From: CAZADH01 sp964483805
GTDB taxonomy: Bacteria > Muiribacteriota > Ozemobacteria > Ozemobacterales > Ozemobacteraceae
Assembly: GCA_964483805.1 (NCBI GenBank)
Contig: CAZADH010000199.1
Location: 1-11,666 of the forward strand
Length of the DNA stretch: 11,666 nt
Direction of reading: 5' to 3'
The notes beneath the pieces were generated by a model. That model saw nothing but the letters and a program-made list of their open reading frames with translations, did no database searches and had not been told where the DNA came from. Both the position numbers and the translations under genes were made by a program. Positions 1-6,957 of this stretch are shown piece after piece. Positions within the stretch are counted from its first letter, which is position 1; each line of letters opens with the position of its first letter.

Positions 1-1538
1 CAAGGAAGAAGCCGTGTTCCAGAACAGTCGGATGAACCTCGGTTATGCGCCGATTTATCAAGACGGCAAACTGTGGGTTTCGCCCAACGACGTCACCCGT
101 GTATTCGCCCAGAAGAAAGGCACCCCCGAACCCGCGCCCACCGTCGGTCCCGACACCCCAGCCACCGAACCGGAACCGACGGGCTCTCCGGCGGCCCCCG
201 AGCCCCCCACCCCCCCCGCACCACCAACAACCCCCCCCCACACCCATCCCACCCGCCTGCCCCGAGCCCGGCAGTGGCCCCGTGCCCACCGTCACACCGC
301 GTCCCGAGCCTCCCCCCAGCATCGTCGTCAACAATGAGCCCGAACCAGGTTCTGCGAACGAAACCGAAGAAGAAGGACCGATCCTCAAAGACGTGCGCAA
401 GAGCGTGCGCGAAGACGAGACCCGCGTCGTGCTCGAGTTCACCGGCCCAACCGGCGTCAAGGAAAGCACCCCCGACACCGACGTATGGCGGCTGTCGATG
501 CCCGATTGCCGCAATGTCATGCCCAAGAAGAAGACCAACCTCAACGGTCGCGATGCGCGCGGCTTGGCGATCAACAGCGGATCCAACCGAAAAGGTCTGA
601 TCTTCACGTTCGACCTGCACCCCGGAGGCACCAAGCCGACGTATGAGAAGGTCGACAACCCGTTCCGCGTCATCGTGCGCATCCCGCTCAACAAGAATGC
701 CTCGGCGACCGTGAAGCTGGCCACGACGACGACGCCCCTGCCGCCGACGGCATCCACAACCGCCGGACTCGGCAAATCGGGCAAGGACCCGAAAATGCCA
801 GGACTGGCGTCTGAACCCACCGCGCCGCCAGTCGAGACCATCGCCGAGTACACGCGCGAGGTTCCGGCCGCCAGCTTGACGCAGGACGTCTTCCGCGGTC
901 GCCGAATCGTGATCGATGCGGCCCATGGCGGCAACGACACGGGCGCCACCTACAAAGATCTGGTCGCCGAAAAGACGGTGGTGCTTGGCGTCGCCCAACG
1001 CCTCGAAAAGGCGCTGCGACAGCGCGGGCTGACCACTTTCATGGTGCGAGGCACCGACAAGGAACTGTCGGCCAGCGAACGCCTCAATCGCATCAACCGC
1101 GCCAACGGTGACCTGCTCATCTCGCTGCACGCGGGAGGCAGTCTCGATCCCGAGGTTCAGGGGCCGGCGGTGTACGCCTACGACAATGCCGGCGTCGCTT
1201 TCGACACGATGGTGGCAGGGGCCAAACTGTCGCCGCAACTCGTGTATAACGAATGGTGCCGGGCTTATCGGTTCGACCTGGCCCGTTATCTCGCCCGGTC
1301 GATCCACGATCGGATCGTCGCCGACCTCGGTTTGACTGGTCGAGGCAATCCCAGTTTGCCGATGTTGTCTCTGAGGTTCACCAACATCCCGGGAGTTCTG
1401 GTTGAACTGGGCATGGTAACGAACCCTGATGAAGCCAAACGCCTCGGTGCATCCGGTTTCCAGAAGGCCGCTGCGGAATCGATCGCCAATGGCGTCGTCG
1501 ACTTCTTCAACGCATTGAAGCTCGGAGGCTCCAACTGA
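1..1538 (+). CDS. N-acetylmuramoyl-L-alanine amidase (AMIN + Amidase_3), 5' partial, frame broken in poly-C
   Basis: This is a zinc amidase that cuts the bond between MurNAc and the stem peptide in the periplasm during cell separation or wall turnover. The gene starts before the window. Bases 2 to about 205 encode, in frame 2, the end of a stalk-like domain (NLGYAPIYQDGKLWVSPNDV) and then a Pro-rich linker. From about 240 to the TGA at 1536-1538 the gene is read in frame 3. Numbering from an ATG at 45 in that frame, an AMIN-like beta domain spans about 112-216, a T/P/G-rich linker about 220-280, and Amidase_3 about 284-492. The expected zinc ligands and catalytic Glu are visible: H294 (IDAAHGG), E309 (AEKTVVLG), H362 (ISLHAGGS) and E454 (VLVELGMVTNP). 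The usual HxN after the second His is HAG here. The upstream part of frame 3 is Arg-rich and atypical, so the intact protein needs one extra C removed, or a +1 shift. The family call is secure; whether the gene is functional is open. Confidence 0.85.
203..239 (+). repeat. Cluster of three homopolymeric C tracts at the amidase frame break
   Basis: There are C runs of 6 (203-208), 8 (210-217) and 9 (231-239) bases. Upstream of them frame 2 encodes a sensible Pro/Thr/Glu linker. Downstream of them frame 3 encodes a sensible Pro-rich linker leading into the AMIN domain. One surplus base in any tract would explain the switch. Such tracts are prone both to slipped-strand mutation in the cell and to indel errors in sequencing. 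Confidence 0.8.
1524..1528 (+). promoter_or_regulatory. Shine-Dalgarno site for the GerMN gene
   Basis: GGAGG lies inside the last codons of the amidase gene, 11 nt before the ATG at 1540. This spacing is a little long but usable. It supports translation of the downstream gene from the same transcript as the amidase. Confidence 0.6.
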
Positions 1539-1539
1539 G

Positions 1540-2199
1540 ATGACCAAATCGACGCGAGGTCAGCGCCGCCAGGAACGGTTTCTTTTTGTGATGATGGGCG
1601 TCATTCTCCTGGGCCTGTTCATCAGCGGTTACTTTTTGTTCGTCGACAAGCTGCTGCCGTCGCTGATGGGGGAAGGCGGCAAAGGCGCCGCTCCCGCAGC
1701 CGGCAAACCGCAGACGGCGGGAACACTTGCCATTGGCGCCGAAGCAAACAATCCCTCTGAAAACCCTTTGATCGAGCAAGGAAAAACGGTGACGCTTTAT
1801 TTTGCCGGCAAACGCAAAGAGGAGTTGGTGCGCGAGTTGCGAAAAATCCCCGACGAGACGCAGCCGCTCAAACTGGCCAAGGCATTGATCACCGAGTTGT
1901 TGCGCGGCCCGTTTGCCACCGATGCCCGGGCGGTGATTCCTCCAGGCACTCAGTTGCGCGCACTGTATTACAGTCGCGGCGTGTTCACGGTCGATTTCTC
2001 CGATGCGCTGGTCAACGGCCATCCCGGCGGCATCATGGAAGAGATGCTGACAGTGTATTCGATTGTAAATACACTGACCGAACTCGACGTCAAGGCCAAG
2101 GTCCAGGTGCTCGTGAACGGCCGCGAGGTCACGACCTTGAAGGGCAATGCCGGGCTGTCGCAACTGCTCGTGCGCGACGATGCATTGATCGCCAAGTAG
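1540..2199 (+). CDS. Membrane-anchored GerMN domain protein
   Basis: This 219-residue protein has a positively charged N terminus, one membrane segment at about 14-35, a Gly/Ala/Pro linker at about 43-75, and a GerMN domain at about 82-205. The domain signs are VTLYF, LITELLRGP, the TVDFSDAL strand, the helix GGIMEEMLTVYSIVNTLTE and the closing strand VQVLVNGREVTTLKGN. GerMN domains (as in spore germination GerM and lipoprotein LpqB) are thought to bind ligands or proteins at the cell surface, and they are not restricted to sporeformers. The ATG follows the amidase stop by one base, so the two genes are almost certainly cotranscribed. This matches the pairing of GerMN proteins with amidases seen elsewhere and suggests a role in regulating or placing wall hydrolysis, although the role is inferred. 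No catalytic residues are recognised. Confidence 0.85.
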   Translation: MTKSTRGQRRQERFLFVMMGVILLGLFISGYFLFVDKLLPSLMGEGGKGAAPAAGKPQTAGTLAIGAEANNPSENPLIEQGKTVTLYFAGKRKEELVRELRKIPDETQPLKLAKALITELLRGPFATDARAVIPPGTQLRALYYSRGVFTVDFSDALVNGHPGGIMEEMLTVYSIVNTLTELDVKAKVQVLVNGREVTTLKGNAGLSQLLVRDDALIAK

Positions 2200-2215
2200 A
2201 TCAGAACGCGCCACA

Positions 2216-2258
2216 GACAGCGAGCCCGGTTCGACCTCGTCGAACCGGGCTCGCTGTC
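2216..2258. terminator. Perfect 20-bp hairpin between convergent genes, likely bidirectional terminator
   Basis: The left arm 2216-2235 is exactly complementary to the right arm 2239-2258, with a CTC loop. The hairpin starts 16 nt after the GerMN stop and lies 32 nt beyond the end of the convergent prepilin gene. No run of T follows on either strand, so it is not a textbook intrinsic terminator. It may act by RNA structure alone, protect 3' ends, or need a factor. Confidence 0.7.
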
Positions 2259-2289
2259 AGATCAGGCCAGATACTGCCTTGCGGAAACG

Positions 2290-2667
2290 TCAACCACCAA
2301 TCGATGCACTGGCGTACCCGTGGCGCGGACACAGGACACGGTCAAAGCCATCGAGGCAGTACATGCTTTTGTCGGTACCCCAGGCATCCATGGTTGGACA
2401 ACGGGGCAGGCGCCCCCCGGCCATGTACGGCGCCAGGTCTTTGATGTCTCCGGGATAAACCCCCCGGTGATCGATGTTGTAATACTCGCACATGCGGGTC
2501 AGTAGCGAGGAGAATTCCCAGCACTTCTTCTGGCGAGCCTCTTCGCGGGCCTTTGAATAGACCGGTGAAGCAATGGCCGCCAAGACGCCGATGATCGCGA
2601 TGACGATCATCAATTCGATCAAAGTGAAACCGCGGTCAGAACGTCGCGCTCGTCGATATCTTTCCAT
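2290..2667 (-). CDS. Type IV prepilin-like protein (ComGC/GspG-like pseudopilin)
   Basis: This 125-residue prepilin has a class III leader. After a 13-residue basic leader (MERYRRARRSDRG) comes the processing motif G13-F14-T-L-I-E18, with Glu at mature position 5, then a hydrophobic helix to about residue 34. Prepilin peptidase would cut after G13, giving a mature protein of 112 residues. The C-terminal part has YNIDHRGVYPGDIKDLAPYM and then a Cys-rich tail (C90, C104, C113) with the pattern CP...Y..D...V.CP.HG. This resembles the short prepilins whose tails read CP.GG.Y...V.C..HG. C49 and C60 are additional. The ATG is the only possible start, because a TGA lies two codons upstream. GAGG is only one base from the ATG, so translation is probably leaderless. 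It stands alone and convergent to the amidase pair; no assembly ATPase or peptidase is present here. Confidence 0.9.
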   Translation of the reverse strand: MERYRRARRSDRGFTLIELMIVIAIIGVLAAIASPVYSKAREEARQKKCWEFSSLLTRMCEYYNIDHRGVYPGDIKDLAPYMAGGRLPRCPTMDAWGTDKSMYCLDGFDRVLCPRHGYASASIGG

Positions 2668-2673
2668 GCCTCA

Positions 2674-2703
2674 ATTATACCGATTGGTCACGGTCGGTTG
2701 CAA
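2674..2703 (-). promoter_or_regulatory. Promoter of the prepilin gene, predicted leaderless
   Basis: Read on the minus strand, TTGCAA (2703-2698) is followed by an 18-bp spacer and a consensus TATAAT (2679-2674). Six bases separate the -10 element from the A of the ATG at 2667, which places the expected start of transcription on the start codon itself. Confidence 0.65.
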
Positions 2704-2775
2704 GAAAAAACCAGCAGGGCCCGTACTCTACGGCGACGAGAGCAGAGAGAAGCGACCAATGGCACGAAAATGTTG

Positions 2776-2804
2776 TTGCTTCACTTTCAGCATTCGATTA
2801 TACT
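2776..2804 (+). promoter_or_regulatory. Promoter of the NHL lipoprotein gene, predicted nearly leaderless
   Basis: TTGCTT (2776-2781), a 17-bp spacer and TATACT (2799-2804, five of six consensus bases) predict transcription from about 2811. The ATG is at 2812, so the leader would be about one base. No Shine-Dalgarno sequence precedes the ATG. Confidence 0.55.
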
Positions 2805-2811
2805 GACCCCA

Positions 2812-3711
2812 ATGAGAAAGCTGGCAACCCTCACAGTTCTTCTGTTGGCGCCGTTTTTCGTCGGGTGCGTTCCCGAAACTTACAAGTTTTCGCGTGAATT
2901 CTGCAAACCGGGCAATGGCCGCGGCGAAATCATGAGCTGCACCGATCTCGCGATGGGCGACAAGGGCGAGATCGTCATCGGCGATGCCGGCAATTATCGG
3001 TTCCAGATGATCGACCCCAAAGACGGCAAGCCGCAACTGGTGGCCGGCTCCTATGGCACCGACCAGTTCTCGTTCAAATCGATGGCCGGCATCGGCGTGA
3101 ATGCGCTGACTGGTGAGGTCCTCGTCTGTGATTTCCGGGGCGACAAGGTGGTGCTGTTCGACAAGGGCGGCACGCCGAAACTGCGCATTTATAAAGACGT
3201 CAAAGGGCCGACCGACGCCGCATTTGACCGCAACGGCTTTATCTACGTGGTCATGCGCAACGGTGGGCCGATCTACAAATACGATATTCTCGGCAAACTG
3301 GTCGAGAAGATTGGCGGCACCGGCAAATCGGCCCTGGTTGCGCCATCGTCGATTTTCGTCTGGAAAGACTTCTTCTTCATCACCGACACGGGCAGTCGTC
3401 GCTTGGTCAAAATGGACATGAAGGGCAACACGATTCTCGAGATCACCCAGAAGGGCGAATACGAAATCATGCGTGGCCCTTCGTCGGTGTTTGTCGACAA
3501 AGAAGGGTTCATCTATCTGACCGATCTGGGCGAGGTTCCGGTCGTGAAGTTTGGCCCCGATGGCCAATTCATCAGCAAGTTGGGTGACCTGGGCGAAGGC
3601 GAAGGGAAATTCATCTACCCGCGCTCGCTTGCAGTCAACGACAAGGGCGATGTCATCGTCCTCGACAACAGCCGCAACTGCTTGATCGTCTTCCAGGCCA
3701 AGCCGCAGTAA
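2812..3711 (+). CDS. NHL-repeat beta-propeller lipoprotein
   Basis: This 299-residue lipoprotein has the signal MRKLATLTVLLLAPFFVGC; C19 would be lipidated, with the lipobox FVGC. The mature part consists of about six NHL-type blades between about 30 and 297. Recurring units include MGDKGEIVIGDAGNYRFQMID, GEVLVCDFRGDKVVLFD, FIYVVMRNGGPIYKYD, FFFITDTGSRRLVKMD, FIYLTDLGEVPVVKFG and GDVIVLDNSRNCLIVFQ. The number of blades and the closed ends suggest one complete propeller. NHL propellers bind proteins, glycans or RNA, so a scaffold role at the envelope is likely but not shown. The open frame extends 38 codons upstream to a TTG at 2698, but that start would place a long basic region before the signal and would overlap the promoter, so the ATG at 2812 is preferred. 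MltG follows after 40 bases. Confidence 0.85.
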   Translation: MRKLATLTVLLLAPFFVGCVPETYKFSREFCKPGNGRGEIMSCTDLAMGDKGEIVIGDAGNYRFQMIDPKDGKPQLVAGSYGTDQFSFKSMAGIGVNALTGEVLVCDFRGDKVVLFDKGGTPKLRIYKDVKGPTDAAFDRNGFIYVVMRNGGPIYKYDILGKLVEKIGGTGKSALVAPSSIFVWKDFFFITDTGSRRLVKMDMKGNTILEITQKGEYEIMRGPSSVFVDKEGFIYLTDLGEVPVVKFGPDGQFISKLGDLGEGEGKFIYPRSLAVNDKGDVIVLDNSRNCLIVFQAKPQ

Positions 3712-3751
3712 CTCGATCCGCGTTACCGCGCCGCGCGACAATCGCCCGCCC

Positions 3752-4786
3752 ATGAACCGTCGGCTCATTCTCGCTGCCGTTCTCGGCGTTCTCGGCGTTG
3801 TTGTGGGCATTGGTTACGGGGTTCACCGTGCCTACTGCGATGCCATCGCACCCGTCCCGCTCAGTCAGCCCGTCACCCTCGAAGTTGCCGAAGGCGCGTC
3901 ATCACGCCTCATTGCCGCCCGCCTGAAACAAGAAGGGGTCGTGCGCAGCGCTTTGCTTTTTCGCATCATGGTCGCCTGGTACGGTCTCGAGAAGCGTCTC
4001 AAACCAGGCGTATATTCGTTTTCGGGTTCCATCGCCATCGAAGGTGTTCTCGAGAATCTGCGCCGCGGTCGCGTGGCCTTCGTGAAGGTCACCGTCCCCG
4101 AGGGGTACACCTGCAAGATGGCCGCTCAGCGGTTCGAAAGCGCCGGCGCGGCATCGGCAGCGGCTCTCCTCTTGGCACTGGCCAACCCGGCACGCCTGCA
4201 GCGGGTGTTTCCAGACTGGGAGAACCTCGCCGTTCCTGAAGGACTTATTTTTCCCGACACCTACACCATCGATCGTCAGATGTCGCCCGATCGACTGGCC
4301 GATCTGCTGCTCGAAACCGCGCGCACGCGGTATGGCGCAATTCTGGCAACAGCGTCCGGCACGGCGGCGACATTGTCTCCGTATCAGCGGTGCATTCTCG
4401 CCTCGATCATCGAAAAAGAAGCCCGGCATCCGGAAGACCGCCCCCTCGTGGCCTCGGTCTTCTACAATCGGCTGGCCCGCGGCATGCGTCTCGAATCGTG
4501 CGCAACCGTTATTTATGCGCTTCCGCGCGACACGGACCGACTGACCTTTGCCGACCTGACCCTGGAGTCCCCGTACAACACCTACAAGAACGCGGGATTG
4601 CCGCCCTCGCCGATCGCCAACTTCGGCATCGACGCGCTGCGAGCGGCCAACGCTCCTGCAACCACCGACTACCTTTTCTTTGTCGCCGATGGTCAGGGTG
4701 GTCATCGGTTCTCGCGCACCAAGGCAGAACACGATCGTGCGGCCAAAGACTATTTCCAACAGCGCCGTCAGAACAACTCACGCTAG
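3752..4786 (+). CDS. mltG: Endolytic murein transglycosylase MltG (YceG-like)
   Basis: This 344-residue membrane-bound lytic transglycosylase cuts nascent glycan strands and helps set their length at the inner membrane. It has one N-terminal membrane segment at about 5-24, a LysM-like subdomain at about 40-115 (VTLEVAEGASSRLIAARLKQ and LKPGVYSF), and a catalytic YceG domain at about 115-335. Landmarks are VPEGLIFPDTY (161-171), ILASIIEKEA with catalytic E221, VASVFYNRLARGMRLESCATVIYAL, SPYNTYKNAGLPPSPIANFG and YLFFVADGQGGHRFSRTKAEH. The length and motif order are those of a full-length family member. There is no Shine-Dalgarno sequence before the ATG, and a weak GACAAT (3737-3742) could be a -10 element giving a leader of a few bases. 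It may also be read through from the NHL gene, 40 bases upstream. Confidence 0.95.
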   Translation: MNRRLILAAVLGVLGVVVGIGYGVHRAYCDAIAPVPLSQPVTLEVAEGASSRLIAARLKQEGVVRSALLFRIMVAWYGLEKRLKPGVYSFSGSIAIEGVLENLRRGRVAFVKVTVPEGYTCKMAAQRFESAGAASAAALLLALANPARLQRVFPDWENLAVPEGLIFPDTYTIDRQMSPDRLADLLLETARTRYGAILATASGTAATLSPYQRCILASIIEKEARHPEDRPLVASVFYNRLARGMRLESCATVIYALPRDTDRLTFADLTLESPYNTYKNAGLPPSPIANFGIDALRAANAPATTDYLFFVADGQGGHRFSRTKAEHDRAAKDYFQQRRQNNSR

Positions 4787-4815
4787 CCCGCCCGAAAACC
4801 ACCACCAACAATCCC

Positions 4816-4843
4816 TTGCGAATGGCCGAAACTGTGGTATTTT
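4816..4843 (+). promoter_or_regulatory. Promoter of the btuF-like operon
   Basis: TTGCGA (4816-4821), a 16-bp spacer and an extended -10 TGG-TATTTT (4835-4843) predict transcription from about 4850, only 7 nt before the ATG at 4857. No B12-riboswitch B12 box is visible in the 70-nt gap after mltG, and the predicted leader is far too short for one. Confidence 0.45.
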
Positions 4844-4856
4844 GGGCCGTCTCCGT

Positions 4857-5807
4857 ATGATCAACACCAACCGATACTTGCCCACGTTCAACGGCCACCC
4901 GGCGAGAAAACCGCAGGCCGGTGCGCGCGCGTGCGCCGGCTCGTCGGTACGCCCGGCGGTCGCTCTTCTGTTGCTCGTGACGTTCATGCCGCTCTTCGCG
5001 GCCACGACACCCGCCAGCGCCCCACCCCGACCCAACGATCTTCGCCTGGTGTCGCTGGTTCCATCGATCACCGAATTGGCAGCGGCCATCGACCTCGGTT
5101 CCAGCCTTTGCGGCGTGTCGAATTACTGCAACTGGCCTCCCGACGTCGCCAGTCTCCCGAAGGTCGGTGCCCTCGACCTGAATCTCGAGGCCATCGCCAA
5201 GCTGCAGCCAACGCACGCGCTCGACCTCAATGCCATGCACGAACGGTGGTATCCCACGCTCGAAAAACTGAAAATCAGCGTGGTCAACGTCCGCATCGAC
5301 CATCTCGACGACATCCCCGCGGCGGCTCGGCAACTGGCGCAGACGCTGGGCACGCCCGAGAGTGCCAACAACTTTCTTGCTTCCTGGACCGCCGAGCGGA
5401 ACCGTATCGCTGCAGGTGCGATCGCTTCTCGTCGACGATGCTATGTCGAGATCTGGAACAGCCCTCCCCAGGGCGCGGGACCGACCAGCTTTCTTGGCGA
5501 AATGCTCACTCTGGCCGGCGGTGACAACGTTCTGGCGAGCGGTCCGCAGACATTCCCCATGGTCAATCCCGAGTCGATTGTCCGCGGCGACCCTGAACTG
5601 ATTCTGATGATCTACCCCGGGGCACGTCCCGACGAACTCGCCAGACGGCCCGGCTGGTCGGCCGTCACCGCCGTCGCCCGCAGCAGGGTGATGGCCCTCG
5701 ATTGGGATATCTTCGTCCGCCCCGGGCCACGCAGTCTCGAGGCCGTGGCCCGCCTTCGCGACCTATTGGCCAGCGATACGCCGACGCCCGCGCCAACCAC
5801 ACGCTGA
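4857..5807 (+). CDS. btuF: Periplasmic cobalamin/metal-chelate binding protein, BtuF-like
   Basis: This 316-residue solute-binding protein feeds the importer encoded next to it. A long polar N terminus (1-33) precedes a hydrophobic core at about 34-48 (AVALLLLVTFMPLFAA) and a Pro/Ala linker, as in a signal peptide with an extended n-region. No later in-frame start exists before the hydrophobic core. The helical-backbone metal-receptor fold starts at LRLVSLVPSITELAAAIDLG (62-81), followed by VSNYCNWPPDVASLPKVG, which closely matches the YC(D/N)(Y/W)PP motif of BtuF relatives. E111 (LNLEAI) and E239 (NPESIV) lie where BtuF uses acidic residues to dock on BtuC. A single lobe pair and the linking helix fit a full-length protein. 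Cobalamin is the likely substrate by similarity, but haem or a siderophore cannot be excluded. No TonB-dependent receptor gene is in the window. Confidence 0.8.
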   Translation: MINTNRYLPTFNGHPARKPQAGARACAGSSVRPAVALLLLVTFMPLFAATTPASAPPRPNDLRLVSLVPSITELAAAIDLGSSLCGVSNYCNWPPDVASLPKVGALDLNLEAIAKLQPTHALDLNAMHERWYPTLEKLKISVVNVRIDHLDDIPAAARQLAQTLGTPESANNFLASWTAERNRIAAGAIASRRRCYVEIWNSPPQGAGPTSFLGEMLTLAGGDNVLASGPQTFPMVNPESIVRGDPELILMIYPGARPDELARRPGWSAVTAVARSRVMALDWDIFVRPGPRSLEAVARLRDLLASDTPTPAPTTR

Positions 5808-5812
5808 ACCGC

Positions 5813-6826
5813 ATGGCCGCCGCACTCCACTCCCGAGTTTTCGCCCTCGTGGTCCTCCTGGCGGTCGCTACCCTAGGCCTGGTGCTCATCTGCCTCGGAT
5901 TTGGTCCCGGCACCGGACCAAGTGCCTGGCCGACCTGGAGCGGCAACTACCTGGCACCCGACTTCAGCGCCCGTGAGTGGAGCATCATCACCGATATTCG
6001 TTTGCCTCGGGTGGCCCTTGGTTTCCTGGTCGGCGCATCTCTCGCTCTCGCCGGCCTGCTTCTACAAACGCTCATGGCGAATCCGCTGGCCGACCCGTAT
6101 CTCATCGGGGTTTCCGGCGGGGCGGCCCTGTGCGCGGTTCTTGCCCAGGAGTTTGGCGTGCGTCGACCACTCTCCATCACCCTAATCGCGTTTGTGGGCG
6201 GCATCGTCACCATGGTCGTGGTCATGCACCTCGCACGATTTGGCGGTCGCCTTCACCGCGGAACGCTCATTCTTGCCGGCGTGGTCGTCAACGCGTTCCT
6301 CGCCTCGACCATCACATTCATTCTATTCTGGCGACAAAGCGAGCAGTCACGACTGCTCGCATGGCTCATGGGAAGCCTCGCCACGCCCCACGAAACGGGC
6401 GTGGTGGCTCTTGCGGGCAGCACCGTAATCGTGGCCATCGGGGTCTGGATCTGCGCTCATCCGCTGAATCTTTTGGCCATGGGCGATCTCGCCGCCCATC
6501 ACCTGGGCTTGCGGGTAGAGCGGGCCAAGTGGCTGACGCTGATTGCCGCATCTTTCTTGACTGCGGTTGCCGTCGCGCTGGCGGGCATGATCGGCTTCGT
6601 CGGCATGTTCGTTCCGCATGCGGCGCGAATCCTCTGCGGCGCCGATCACCGGATCCTCATTCCGACGACGGTGATTCTTGGAGGCAACCTACTGGTTGGC
6701 ACCGATTCGTTCGCGCGATGCGCGTTCCCTGGCGGAGAGCTTCCGGTCGGTGTCCTGACAGCTTTTCTCGGAGCTCCGGCTTTCCTGTTTCTGCTGATTC
6801 GCAACGACAAGGTCGTCCGGGTGTGA
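5813..6826 (+). CDS. btuC: ABC importer permease, FecCD/BtuC family
   Basis: This 337-residue inner-membrane permease is of the type II importer kind, with about ten hydrophobic segments. Family marks are DIRLPRVALGFLVGASLALAG (early helices), the sequence NPLADPYLIGVSGGAALCAVL, the cytoplasmic loop FVGMFVPHAARILCGADHR that contacts the ATPase, and the final helix region PGGELPVGVLTAFLGAPAFLF. The ATG at 5813 starts 5 nt after the btuF stop and directly before the first hydrophobic segment. An upstream in-frame start at 5702 would overlap btuF and add 37 Arg-rich residues, so it was not used. No Shine-Dalgarno sequence is seen, so translation is probably coupled to btuF. The ATPase gene is separated from it by an unusual AT-rich stretch. 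Confidence 0.9.
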   Translation: MAAALHSRVFALVVLLAVATLGLVLICLGFGPGTGPSAWPTWSGNYLAPDFSAREWSIITDIRLPRVALGFLVGASLALAGLLLQTLMANPLADPYLIGVSGGAALCAVLAQEFGVRRPLSITLIAFVGGIVTMVVVMHLARFGGRLHRGTLILAGVVVNAFLASTITFILFWRQSEQSRLLAWLMGSLATPHETGVVALAGSTVIVAIGVWICAHPLNLLAMGDLAAHHLGLRVERAKWLTLIAASFLTAVAVALAGMIGFVGMFVPHAARILCGADHRILIPTTVILGGNLLVGTDSFARCAFPGGELPVGVLTAFLGAPAFLFLLIRNDKVVRV

Positions 6827-6830
6827 CACG

Positions 6831-6918
6831 AAATAACTACTATTTTAGTAATATTTCTTTTCGAATCATAGATATAATAAAATTATGATGATATTATTAT
6901 ATTTCTATTCAATACATC
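6831..6918. other. AT-rich island (about 16% GC) inside the importer operon
   Basis: I counted 14 G/C in these 88 bases, against roughly 60-65% in the flanking genes. It starts 4 bases after the permease stop and ends about 40 bases before the ATPase ATG. It contains several small inverted repeats: TACTA-TTT-TAGTA (6838-6850), ATAAT-AAA-ATTAT (6874-6886) and ATCATA...TATGAT (6865-6870 with 6884-6889). A consensus TATAAT lies at 6873-6878. No good -35 element sits 16-18 bp before that -10. No coding sense was found in it. Confidence 0.8.
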
Positions 6919-6957
6919 GATCTTGCCTTGGCTGATCGCGAGTCAACCGAGCCTCTC

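Noticed and set aside
93..1547. Long open frame of 484 codons on the minus strand opposite the amidase, and similar ones at 2728-3810, 3902-4759, 9447-10334 and 10545-11381
   Set aside because: They are antisense shadows typical of GC-rich codon use; the products show no motifs and the sense genes are clear.
2698..2811. TTG start giving the NHL lipoprotein 38 extra residues
   Set aside because: It would bury the lipoprotein signal and overlap the predicted promoter.
4482..4518. Unusual LESCATVIYAL instead of LQ(S/T)DPTVIY in MltG
   Set aside because: From memory, LESCATV-type versions occur commonly in the family, and the catalytic Glu motif is intact.
4787..4856. Possible cobalamin riboswitch before the btuF-like gene
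   Set aside because: The gap is only 70 nt, a promoter fills much of it, and no B12-box sequence is visible.
5702..5812. Longer N terminus for the permease
   Set aside because: It overlaps btuF, is Arg-rich and precedes the first membrane segment without a ribosome site.
5977..6888. 303-codon frame across the permease ending in the AT-rich island
   Set aside because: It is an out-of-frame shadow of the permease, rich in Arg/His/Ser and without recognisable features.
6865..6889. Inverted repeats in the AT-rich island as ends of a miniature transposon
   Set aside because: The arms are 5-6 bp, overlap each other and do not sit at the island edges; no target-site duplication is evident.
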